Below, in pieces: positions 46,958-58,892 of a stretch of 64,000 bases of DNA. The notes under the pieces were generated by a model, which did not search any database, was not told the DNA's origin, and was given only the letters and a program-made list of their open reading frames with translations. The translations under genes and the position numbers were made by a program. The stretch is from assembly GCF_003945595.2 (NCBI RefSeq), contig NW_024104898.1, forward strand, positions 930,001 through 994,000, read 5' to 3'. The DNA comes from Pipra filicauda (Eukaryota > Chordata > Aves > Passeriformes > Pipridae). How positions within the stretch are numbered: the first letter of the stretch is position 1; each line of letters starts with the position of its first letter.

Positions 46958-49900
46958 TGTAATCCCAGGCTGGAACAAGCAGCATGTGTTTCTGCTCTGC
47001 TGCACCTGTGTGAATAAGCCTGCCTGTAACCCACAGAAGGAGGGGGTGAAGAGAAGAGGTATGGGTCTTGCAGCCCAGGCTGCTTCCCATTCCCTTTCTC
47101 TTGCATGGTGGTATTTGCTAGCCCTACTTTCTCCCACATGAGGCTGTGGTTGAGGCTGCTATTCCCTCGGGTGACTTGTATCCCATGTGGGTGGTGGTCT
47201 GGCTGGGAGCAGTGGCAGCCACATTGCTTTTCCCTCAATAGCAGCAACAGGGGGTAATTGAAATGTTTCTGTGCAGGTCAGAGGGCAGCATCTGTATGGA
47301 GGAGGCAAGTGGATTTTTCAAGTCCTTTTTCTAAATTTTAGTCTGAAGCTGAACTGCCTGCTGTGTTTACAGTTATTCCTGTTCTCTTGGAAGCCTGATA
47401 GTCTTTAAAATGTGAGCTTCTGTCTTCCTCTAAGCTATGAGAGTGCCTACTGTATCCAATTTAGGCATATAGGGTTTTCCCCCTTCTGTGCCTAATATTT
47501 AAATTTTACATTGTTAGGTTTTATCTTAAGAACTTCTTTTTCAAACATGGTGTGACTTCAATTATGAAGAACCACATCATTCTAATTAAAAAGATGAAAT
47601 CACAGTACTGAGTGTTAAAAGTATTCAGAATTGCTTTGTGCTGGAAGAATAATGTCTAACAATCCAAAACAACCTTTTTGAAACTTTCAGAACATCCACC
47701 TTTGGATAAAGACAAAGGTGGGAAAAATTGAACCACAGCAGTAAACACCTTGGAAAGTTAGAAGTGCATGAAAGGGTTTATGACAGACTGTCTTCCAGTC
47801 ATAGTTATCATAGGTTATAATCTGTGTAAGTGCAGTAATAAGATACCACCAAGGCTGGAGACACCGTGTTTTGTTAGTACTTGTTGCATAGGAGAGCATT
47901 ATAGAAACATTAATTAGCTCTATAATATGGCTGTAAGGCAAGTAAAGCTTGGAGTGTGGGGCTTTTGTTATTTATTTCATTTATGGAAATTGAACCATAG
48001 GTTAAATGTGCCCTTGGACAAGTTTTAACACCTCTTGGGAAGGCCTGTGCTGGAAATTAGTTCTTGCTGCCCAACTGTGTGTTTATCCTATTGAAATCTG
48101 TTGTCTCCTACTTTATTACTTGCTACTAAATTTCTATTAGTTAAAGCTACTTCCTTCTATTTGTTCTGATTTTGTTTTCTTAATGGTTACAAGGAGCTGT
48201 TTTTTATGTTGGGAAGTTAAGAAAAAAATTACCTGTTGTATGTAGGATCTGATATCTTAAAAAGATAAATGAAAAGAACTACCTTATTGTAATAGTAGAC
48301 CCCTTCTGAAATGTGTAATATGTTTTGTCTGGAGTATTAATATCAGTTGTTTAAGGGTGTCCTCAGTGTAAACTGGATGGTTAAAAAAGTGGGAAGGAGA
48401 GAGAACTGGCTGTTGTTAATGGAGTACTGAAGCATGAACTCCTTATTGCAGAGGTGTAAGAAAGGCTCCTAGGGCAAAGAGGTGAGGAACTGGATTTTGC
48501 AGGATCATGTTTAGAGGAAATTTCCAACAGGAAGATGAATTGCTGTTTGTGTAAATGTAGAACCCATGTACACAGTCATTGTCAATTAAGATAAAGAGGA
48601 TCTTCTGTCTTGCGTAGCTGAGGGTGTTGCATGTGTGCATGCATGTATTCAATGCATAGGCATAAGGAGAGGATTTTGGTGTTGGAACTGGATTGAATTT
48701 ATGTGAATTTTATCATGAACTTTTCTTGTCTGTTGTGTATTTGGGCACCTTGGAAAGATCATCAGAAAAGACAAACAGTCTGTTGTCTTTTTTTTGTATT
48801 AAAATATTATCTTGCTAATTCTCTTCTCCTTTAAAAGACTTCCTGACTCAACATTAAAATAAACACACTGTAGAGGTTTAATTTATTTTTCAGAATAAGA
48901 AAATATATGATAGTAGATTCTTGCTGATGTAAGAGCAGGAGATTGGAAAGTTGTGTGAATACTTGCCCAGAGGAAGGGTCCACTTTGTTCGGTTCCTTAA
49001 TCTGCATGGCCTCTGCTTGTGTACTCCTGTTTAATTTGAGTCATCTGATCCCTAAACTTCCAGAGCTATACTTGATATGGATGAGTTAGCATGCTACAGC
49101 TTTGTGTCTGCTCCAGGACATGGGCACTTCCCAATGTGACCAGTAGTTCTAGATCCCCAATTGTCAAAGACCTGGGCAGATTATGCCCTCAGTTGCTTCT
49201 ATTTTGTGTTCCCAAATTTCTTGGGGAAGGTGAGGAAAAGGTTGCGTGCTTAGATCTTGTTCTGATACAGGTTTATGATCCAGACCTGGAAGCTTGGAAG
49301 CATACATGGGTCCTCCAGTTTAGACATAAAACTCTGTATCAGTAAGTATTTTAATATTGGTTGCTCAGAATCTACTTTTTTTCTGTCTTCAGTTTAACTC
49401 TTTGAAATGGTAGTATCCAAGAGAGCTGTACTTCTGATCATGGGAACTGTGTACTTCAAATGTTTGCAGCTGTACTTCTTGGAGGTTTTCAGTCATAAAC
49501 AGTTCCTAAGGCTTAATCAATTTTGTGGCTTTGAGTTTTACCAAGGTCTGTTTATTTACATTGTGTATACAAAGCCTAACTATAGCATACTGTCCCCAAA
49601 TGTTGTTTCTTCTCATTCTAAGACCATCATCTCGGTAAAAGCAGTATCCATCTCCTTCAAATTATGTCTAAATCAAAATTAAATGCCTCAGTTTTAAAGG
49701 GGCATAACTACTTTGACCTCATGTAACTGACCTATACATTAGTCCTTTTTAATCTATTGTTTGGTGAGGTTTTTATACAATTCAAAATTGAAAAACTGAA
49801 AACCATTACTTGAGGAACTGGGTTTTGCCTCTGCTGTGCTTGTTACTGTAATATGTAAATAAAACTTTTGAATTTCATATACAGGGAATAGATGGGCTTT

Positions 49901-50915
49901 TGCAGTTGGAAAGCTCTTGTTAGCACTCAGTGATATTTCTACTCTGCCTTATTTTTCACTTACTGCCCTTGGGAAGAGGGAGTAGTATGACAGGGTCCAA
50001 ATTCTTGTAGTCTTAGTCTACCTCAGCAAGTAGCGTGGACTAACAGGAGCTGATCTATAAACAAAAGCCTTTGGTTTTGATGAAACACAGGGCTTAGTGT
50101 TTTATTTTGGTCAAAGTGTACTCTGGTCTCATGGAATGAACACCAATATGAGCCTGAAATAGATTAGATGCTTTCTTAGTGTTCGTGTTTTGGGTTTAGC
50201 TTTTTATTATTTAAACATATTTTTTTCTTTGCATCTAAAAGCAATAGAGTGCACATAACTAAAGGTGACCCCACAACTCAATAAGTGCAATTGGTATGAT
50301 GTGCTTCAAGAGGAAATCAGACCCAAATCAGCATTATGACTGACTTCAAGCATGCAGTCATCATGCAGACTTTGAGCACAGTGTCTATCTCCTGGCCATT
50401 GATTGCAGCTAACCTCCCTCCTGTGAGAGGAGACAGTAAAAGAGCTGTGAGAAGATGGGGGAGCTGTTAGCTGCTGCCTGTTGTACACATGTGACCATGC
50501 CATTCCCTTTTTTCAGTGAGGAAAATAAAGTCCACAATTAGTATAAGGGGAAACCTACTCTTCTTTGTGAGACACTTGGGAATTTACTGGAAACAAGCTT
50601 ATAATCACATGTAGTCCCTGTTTCCTACAAATACTACAAGTGTGTACAGAATTAAGACAAGACAAAACAAAAAAAGAGAACCATAAAAGAAACTTCTCAA
50701 GATGTTGTGCTCCCACATTGAAGCGGATGACAGATTAATAGTGAACTTGCTCAGCTCATTGCAGCAGTTGGTGTTAACAAAAGAAACAGGGGATGTAGTA
50801 AAGTTATAAAAAGTCCTGAACACTTCCTTTCTTAATACATAATCAGGAGCCCAGAAAACTGAGGTATTTTGGTTTTTTTTCTCCCCTTCAGGTTTGTTGG
50901 CTGGTTTTTTTTTCA

Positions 50916-50939
50916 GTGTGTAACTTGAAAGTTACACAC
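50916..50939. repeat. Perfect 10-bp stem hairpin, 4-nt loop (LTBP1 intron 2)
   Basis: GTGTGTAACT, loop TGAA, then AGTTACACAC. The arms are exact reverse complements. The stem is too short for a microRNA precursor. It follows a T-rich tract. Confidence 0.85.
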
Positions 50940-53751
50940 AGAAAGCTGCATGGGTGTCAGGGGAAGCTGTGGTTCAGCCATCAATCATGCACTCTTCTTG
51001 TTCTGCATGTCTGCAGGAATAAAATTATGTATCGACAGTGAAGTGATACTTTTGATACTTACAGTACTAGTCTTATACCTCTCTTCTGTACAACTGCTCT
51101 TCCTGAGCGTGGAGAAGGGAAGAGCTGGAAGCAGGGCAAACTCCCCTCTCCTTCCTCTCCTGCAAAGTGAGAGAGCTGGGCAAGTGGGATCAGCAAACTT
51201 CCCAACCTTCAGGAAAGCAGGGCTGCAGTGAGTGGTGGGGTTCTGCTCTCTGTGGGGTCTTGAGAAGTTGAGTGCAGCACCTCTAATGATACCCTTCTTT
51301 GCAGCATTCACCATGAAGGGCTGCTTGTTCCAACTGATCCTGCCTGAGACACATAGGATTTGTGGAGGGTGGATGAAGAGGGGCACATCTACCTAAACTG
51401 TCTCCTTCTTTGGATTCTGCAGTACTGGTTATTAGTAGGTTATCAGTGGTTCAGGTTGTCAAGTCAGTCCATATTCTGTAACCAGCATGGGCTGATGCTG
51501 GGTTGGGTTTGAGATTTTTTTGCTTTAGTGTTTTGTTGGTTTTTTGTTTGTTTTGCCTTTAAAAGCACCAGTACTTGATTTGCAAAGCCTAATTTATTCC
51601 TAGAAAATAGGTCCTCCCCATTGACTATAGAAAGAAAGCAAACCTTTAGCATTTTTGCATTTATGACTCCACAGAGAAGGGGAACAATAATTTTACATGT
51701 TAGTAAGGCAAGATGTTAATTTAAATACAGAGCTAAAAATAGGTCTACTTGGCCATGTACATTTTTTGTGAAGTGCAGATAATTTCTGCATAAACCTAGG
51801 GTTTTGGAGAGAGAGTTCCTGATAGAGGCGAATTGTTTTGTGTCCAATGGCAAGATTGGCTTTTTTCATAAATCAGATCAAGGTTTTTTATTATCCCTAG
51901 ATGGCAGTTTAGGCCTGGATTTTCTGAGAAGCTCAACTAAATGGTGAACTCTTATTGAGAGTTGGTTGAATTTAGGAAAAAAATTTACTGTACTTAGCAT
52001 TTTACTTACTCTATTATGATTAATAGTCTTTTCTCCAGTCTTTCTTTTTTTTTGTAACTCTTCAGTTGTCTGAATCCTGCATCCAGTTTAATATTTCCAG
52101 TTGTCTCTTCACTGAATTTCTCTTAGTTTGTTCAGTTTCCTGCATATTTACTATGAAGTATTTTGTAACAAAATGAGTAGGCACTGTAATGAGAAAGGTT
52201 AAGACAATTAAAATGATTGCAGACTGGAGTGTTAACCACTCCAGCAGCAAGAATGGAGTGTAGCATGAGAATCTGCTGATTTCCTTGGCTTAGTCCATTC
52301 TGTAGTGAATGATTTTTTTTTTGACACTGAAGTGATAGAAGGATGTGAAATGTTTATATTGTCAGAATATATATAATTATGATCTCATATAATTAAGTAT
52401 TTCTAAGTGTCTCTCAGATTGTGCAGTCTTAAGTATTTATACTATATAAACTCCAGTAAACACAACATGAATGAAAATGCCAAATATCAAAGAGCATGTT
52501 ATATCCTTATGACTGATAAAATAATGCATCCTTTTGCTGAAGTTGGGCTTTTGAAGTATTTGAGTATAGTTGCTATTGAATTCTGATAGATCTTGGCATT
52601 TAGAGGTTGTAATATGAAGATAAATAGAAAATAAAGTATGCTATGTTGTCATTGGGTTAGGAGAGAAACCGGGTTTTTTTGTGTGTTTGTTCTAAAAGAA
52701 GTATGTATGCCAAAAGCATTGTTTTTTGTTTCCCTTCCTTCATGGAGGTCATGTTTACATGCCAGTATGGGAATGAATTCGATGTTTTGAAGTGGACAAG
52801 CAAAGAATTCCAACACATGCTTTCATTTGAAGTCTATTTAGGGAAAGAATTCCTTAAGATCATATAGTTAGGCTAAAAACAAGTTCCTGTGTAGAAAGAC
52901 ACAGATGATGTCTACCTCCTCCATTAGTAGTGTAAAGGTCATACAGGTTTTCTGCAGTTAATGTAACTTCTTAGGATTATTTAAGTAATTTAAACTTTTT
53001 TTGTAGAATAGTCTTGCAACATGGTTGTATCACCCTTGGTTACAAATTCCTGTCTCCTCCATTCTCAATGAATGTTTAGAATTGTTGGATATATTTCTGG
53101 TAAAGTTTGACTTCTGAAAATTTTTTGAAGTGAGATACTTAGAGAACTAGATCCCCAGCAAAGCATTAGATGGTGAGCAGCAGACGTTCCTTCAGTTAGC
53201 TTTTGGGTTTCTAGATTCCAGTATTGCATCCTCAGTCCTGACAATGAATAAAGACTTAAAATGGTATCCAGAATAAAATCATAAAATTAAATGGTGAGCT
53301 AATCAGTAGGGTAATTTGGAGAACAGGAAATTCTTAGAAACATTGCTCTTCTCCAGGATGTCAGCACTGTATTCAGATTTTTCTGAGGGAAACTGGAATA
53401 TGTCTCTTTCCTTTCAGAACCCACAGCTTGTTGCTTTCCAAAGAAAGTGCTTCACTGCTTTTCTTCTGGAATCAGTGGGGGATCATCACTCTGTCTTTCA
53501 ACACAGCAGGAGTTAAAGGTGCCTTTGTGTCACAACTTTTTGTTTAGGATGTGCACTCAACCAAGCTGCGCATTGGTTTGGTTTCCTTGTGTGCTCGAGG
53601 AATAGAAATCTTGAATTAATAAAATAAGAAAGACAGTATTTATTATGCCCTTAACAGTATTCCTGCGTTTCATGTAAAGCAACTTGAAATTTCTGCTCTA
53701 AGCACAGATATATCCGTGCCAGAGTGTTGGTTTTTCTCCTTTCTGTAAACT

Positions 53752-53765
53752 TGATGCATGCATCA
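53752..53765. repeat. Perfect 14-bp palindrome (LTBP1 intron 2)
   Basis: TGATGCATGCATCA equals its own reverse complement. It contains two overlapping ATGCAT motifs. It may be chance in 64 kb, and no function is assigned. Confidence 0.8.
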
Positions 53766-56700
53766 TTTCTCAACAGTTTTATGCTGGAATCAGAAGCAGC
53801 CCCGTACTTATAATCTTCTTTCCAATTACTGTATTTTCTATTATTTACCCTCTACCATGTATTTTGCCTGACAGGATTTATGCACTCCTATGGGAGAAGT
53901 TGATATGTGCACTGTGATGAACTTTGTTGAAGGTCAGTGCATCCTGTTTAAACTGGTGCTTGACTGTGTGCTCAAGAGGAGGAAAAAAAGATAAATTTCA
54001 GGTGGAAACAGAAAAAACCTAGTGGATGGGTGCACTAGAAATAGCACAAGACTCACAACACTGTTGTAGTGTACTTGTTGTCACAGTATTAGAAATCTGT
54101 AGAAATTCAAAAAATATAGAAATTTATATAGACATTTAAGTACAAATCAACAGCAGTTCCTTGATAAAGGAAATACTTAAAGGTGGAGCTGAGGCTGAAA
54201 GGCTAGAAACTTGAGTGTAGGAAACTTTTGGGACATGTAAATTTGTTTATTGTGATTTTCTCACTGAAGATACATTTTTGTGAATTTCAATTCTTGACAT
54301 GATCTAGAGACACAAGGAAATAATCTTTTAAGTGTGGTGTTACTTTTGAAGAAATTAATTGTGAATTGAGATAAAAAAATAAATGATTAGCATAAGAATG
54401 AGATTGTAATGATCTTAATTCAAGAATTAGCATTAATATAATATAAACATTGTTTTGTGACAAGTGAAGTCAGTTATACCTGCATTTTGATTCATTTGAA
54501 AGGACAAAAGAGAAATTATCTAAACTTCTTCCATGCATGACAATATTTTATACTTACTGATTTCATATAATAAATTATGCTTAATTTACCATGTATTAAA
54601 ACAAATACATTTTGTATATGTAGAGGTTTTAAAATATTTACGTATTTTGAGACTATTATAAACCTTTTAGGTCTTGCTACTGCAAATATTTGTATACTCT
54701 TTAACCATAATAACACGAACACATGAACTGAAAAGTGTATATGTATAGATCAGTCCCAAAACAACATAAGATGTTTTGGAAGGGGTGTGTTTAAGCCTAA
54801 CGGTAATGTTATTTTATACTTGCTCTTCTGAAAGCATGTCACAAGTACAACCATATGGTTGTGTCAAACCCAGTAATTGTCTGTGAGAGTGGTGAGCAGC
54901 AGTTGATTAGGGAAAGATGTATAAAGAGTATGAGCATCTTGGAATACAGCTTTCAGCTTTTGGTGATGTAGGTAGTTCCAAAGCAAATACGTTGCTGTGG
55001 CTTTGTTCTTAGTAGATAGAGATGGCATGTTCTTTAAAACACAAAAACCCACCCGAAGAATCCTTATTCCTTCACCACGCTTCTGGAAAGCGAGGGAAGA
55101 TTGGTTATATTGTCTATGCCTGGACTTCCAACATGGCCAACTTCCTTGGCACGGGAAGTCTTTGATGCTGAAGCTAGGAGGTTCAAAAAGCAGGTCAGTG
55201 AGCCTCTGACGGAAAAGTCTGCTGAGAGTTATCAAACACAAAACCAGCACTCTTCTTCAAGAAGTTGCTGAGCCTCTAATTCTTGAAGGCTGTAGTGGTA
55301 CAAACTTTTACTGCATCTCACCCTGTCCTTAGGCATCCACCTCGGTAATGGAAGGAGAAGACTGGACTGAGTGGATCTTTAATCTGACCCACTAAGTGTG
55401 ATCTCATTATCTGCATCTTTGCCAAGCTGTGTTTTGAATTTCCAGTCATGGCCTCCTTGAATTGAATAGGACCAAGCCAATTGCCTTTAGCAGGAGTATA
55501 TTGACCTGCTTTTCGGTTTTGAACTTAGTACTTCCACACTCCAGTTTTTGAAAGCTTAGCTTTTTGGAAAATATTGGTCTTTTCAGTTGTGTGCCATTAT
55601 TGTTGTCTTCAAACAAAATAATTAGGTCATTCATTTGGCACACTGCAGCTGTCTTGGACATTTTTGAAGCTAAACTGCTGTATTATGTAAATTAAAATGT
55701 TCAGTTTAATTCTTTCTTAGAAAATGTGATCTTTATCCAGTTTTGTAATATTCGACTACACAACATTAATGAAGGATTTCAGTCAAAGGGTTCATTGCTG
55801 TAAAAATCTAATGGATCATTTTTTTAACTTGTTGTCATTGTTCATATGATCTGAGACAATAGTTGCTGTATCTCATGACACTTGTTTTGTTAAAGGCCAG
55901 TTAGAGTAATGCAGAGCATATGCTTTATGTATATGTAATATGTATGTAAGCTTTCAGGGTTTACATTGCTCTCAGTGGAGTAAGAATCGTCAAGTCTATT
56001 TGGGTAAAATAGATAAGGTAATTTAAAAACAGGTTCTTTTTTCAGCTTCATAATTTTAAATTCACTACAACCTGAAGTTCACTTTCATAAATAGAATCTT
56101 AAGTTTTCTTAGGCTTCTGAAGCACACCTTTGGTTCTTAACTACAGGAAAAAGAGTTGCAGTTTTTTCAATATTGTCTCTTGTGTATGTATATATTGTTA
56201 TTTCCCTTTTGAGAGGAGGTATACTATGATCACTGTCCTAGAAGAGTATATGTTTTGTCATACGGACTTTTGGGGTGGTCTTGTTAGCTTACTTCTGTGT
56301 TCAGTCTTTGTTTTTTAAATATTTAACTTGTCGAGAAGCTCAGAGGTTGATATAGGTGCACATCTGTAAATCACCAGAAATATATGTTCTTGTTTTTTTG
56401 ATGTTGTAAAAATGAGACCTTTGAAACTCCTAGTTGTTTTGTTGTTTTTTTTTTTTTTTTAATCATTTTTTATCTGATGTTTTTTAGAAGCACTCCCAAC
56501 TGTGCCTGAACTCTTTCACTGTCATCTTTACTCATTTTCTACAGATGACCCAGATGATGAGGGTCACTGTTCTGGTCGTAAAAGTCTCTCCAAAGCCAGT
56601 GAAACTTAATTAAAATTTAAGGCTCCTGAATCTATTTTTGAAGATATGATTAATTTCAGTCATGTGCACATAAGCAAATATTTACTGTTTTTAGCATAAT

Positions 56701-58603
56701 CTAAGTCTTAGAAACAACGCACAAGGAAGACTTGGCTGGTATATCGCAGCATATGCTTGTTGCAAATACCATCTCAAGTTTAGAGTTAAAATGGTCTCCA
56801 GTCTTCCAGAAATCAACGACAAGATACAGTCTCAAAAATAAACAAATATAAGTAAGCAAATGATTGCTTTTGTGTTGCCAGGGAGATACATAATATGCAA
56901 TTAAGGTAGCCCAGCTAAGTAGTATTGAAAAAATAAGTTTCTGAACAACACATGGAGGGGAAAGTGTATGTGAGAACAACCCCATGCAAAACTCAGGTTA
57001 AAGTTGTATGGCAGTTCTGGTGCCATGTACAGTTGGTATACTGTGATAGGTCTGTATCAGAGGGTGTTGTCACTTGACAGACTAGTCTTCCAAATTAACA
57101 CAGTCCCATCCTACTAAGTTTTTTCATATGTATGCTTGTGCATTTATTTTTATATATAAATGTGCACATTAAAACTTGATTGAAGTGCCAAGTACTCTAA
57201 TTTACTTGGGACTGACTTTTTTTTTTTTAATAATATAACTGTGCAATTGGATGTATCTAAATATGGTGTAGAATCCCATGTTATGGTTTAAGGTATGATC
57301 TTACCTATTTTAGTAAAAACCGATCTTGCATATCATTTTGTTTGTGTTAAAAGATCTTTAACAATATTAAAAATATACTTAGTTTGCAGAAGCAAAGTAG
57401 CTCAGCAGTGATTTTTTTTTTTTTTTTAATAAATGCTTCATTGTATACCATCTTTAATGGGACAAATGAAGAAAGTATTTTGATGTTTATATTAATTAGG
57501 ATTATATTTTAATGTTAAATTCCATTCTCTGGGTAAGAGAATTAATTTTGTTTTGCCATCTTTGTGTTATTTTAGCATTCTCAAAATGCAGTAGCATTGT
57601 AAATTTAAATATCCAAAATAAATCCTCAAATTAGGTATACTTTTGCAGTATTATGTATACATATGATCAGCAATTGCTTTTGCTTTTTTATTTTTCCTCT
57701 TTTTTTGTGGGATTTACTGCTTCTCCAAGGTTCTTATTCAAAGTGGAGTTGATCCTGCATTAACTAGGTTTATGACCTGGGTGTTGAGTCTAGGCTGATT
57801 ATTCAGGCTCCCTCGACAGTCACTAGATAGAGCAGCACAAAGCAGTGTAATTAATCCTATCTGAAGGCGATTTGTCTTTTGAAGAATCTGACCCCTTTTC
57901 ACTGGTGGTACAAAGAATGCACAGAAGCTGGCTTGGGATAATCACAAGCACCTGTCTGTTTCTTCAAAGAATGTAATCCCCAGGTGTAGCGATGTCTTTG
58001 TAGCAGCAGTTCATATGCCTCTTTCTTTATGTTGTTTTGGTGGTGGTAGTGAAGGGAATGTCATTTGGGTTTTAGTGAGGGAAAGTTTGAATCACTTCAT
58101 GCTTCTCAGCATTGTTTTCGTGGTCTATAATGTAACTGTAGAGATTTAGTCTAGGTACCTGTGCAGTATCCAATTTTAAAATAGTAATGGAGTGAATCCA
58201 GGCCAGGATCAGTAGTAAAATTCTAAGCTCAGTATAACATTGTTTCACTAGATGCATTTTAGGTTGTTAAAGTATGAGGAGGAAGGATGCTGGGAAGAGA
58301 GTGTAAAAGGCCACTAACAGGAAGATTTGAAATAATGCTGTTTCTTGATTTAACTTGTGCATTTCCTATTTTTTAGATCACCAGCATTTTACTTTTCAAA
58401 GCTGTTCAAACGTTGTGCATGTCTTATGTAGGAAAACAGCAAAAGCTGTACCAGCTTGTATGCTATGTTTTGTGGAACTGAGCAATGGTGCTCTCTTGTA
58501 CTCCAATTACATTAACAATTAATGCCTTTTTTTATGATGGGGAGGGTTTGCATTTTCCTTTGTGCTTTGTTTCACAGGTACTTTTTAAAATGTCTTTTCT
58601 TAG

Positions 58604-58892
58604 CTAACTGTGCACCACCATGCCAAAATGGAGGGATGTGCCTGCGACCTCAGCTTTGTGTGTGTAAACCAGGAACAAAAGGTAATTCCTGTGAGGATAC
58701 AGTCGTGCAAGATACGTCTTCCACTGGAGGCCGGAGCCCTGTTGTTCCCCCTTGGCCCATACCCCAGCAGGCTGCCCAGCAGACCTTCTCTCAGAAGGTG
58801 CAGGTCCCACCAAAGGTTGGCCCTATGACTCAGATGGCATTCACCATCAAGCAGAAGCCTCCTGTTGGGTTAACTCAGCAAATGCAACCACA
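58604..58892 (+). CDS. LTBP1: LTBP1 coding exon 3: first EGF-like domain and Pro/Gln-rich linker
   Basis: A 289-nt exon with acceptor TTTTCTTAG ending at 58603 and donor GTAAGT at 58893. It opens by completing Pro174. The first EGF-like domain has six cysteines at residues 176, 180, 186, 192, 194 and 203, with the blocks CQNGGMC, LRPQLCVC and KPGTKG identical to mammalian LTBP1 as I recall it. This EGF lacks the D/N-x-D/N-E start of calcium-binding EGFs, as expected for the first EGF of an LTBP. From residue 205 the sequence is a Ser/Pro/Gln-rich linker (VVQDTSS, then PPWPIPQQAAQQ, QMAFTIKQKP and GLTQQMQPQ). The exon ends with two bases of a Gln codon. The hybrid and TB domains, including the one that binds the TGF-beta propeptide, lie beyond the window. 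Confidence 0.95.

Larger units (their letters stand above)
44588..58603 (+). other. LTBP1 intron 2 (about 14.0 kb)
   Basis: GT-AG intron: donor GTGAGT, acceptor TTTTCTTAG. After about 100 bp of remaining CpG-island sequence it becomes AT-rich. No coding exon was recognised inside. It contains a three-copy 16-bp motif (46749-46957), a perfect 10-bp-stem hairpin (50916-50939), a 14-bp palindrome (53752-53765) and long T runs (near 56445-56460 and 57413-57428). No recognisable CR1 copy was seen, so the intron looks repeat-poor. Confidence 0.85.

Noticed and set aside
54997..55209. Overlapping open frames on both strands, with an AAAAGCAG|GTCAGT donor-like string
   Set aside because: No matching acceptor or recognisable peptide, and the two strands are equally open. 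Treated as intronic chance frames.
58577..58603. Alternative acceptor TTTCACAG for LTBP1 exon 3, 27 nt upstream
   Set aside because: Using it would insert AT-rich sequence before the conserved N-C-x-P-P-C EGF start. The TTTTCTTAG at 58603 gives exact agreement with the family.
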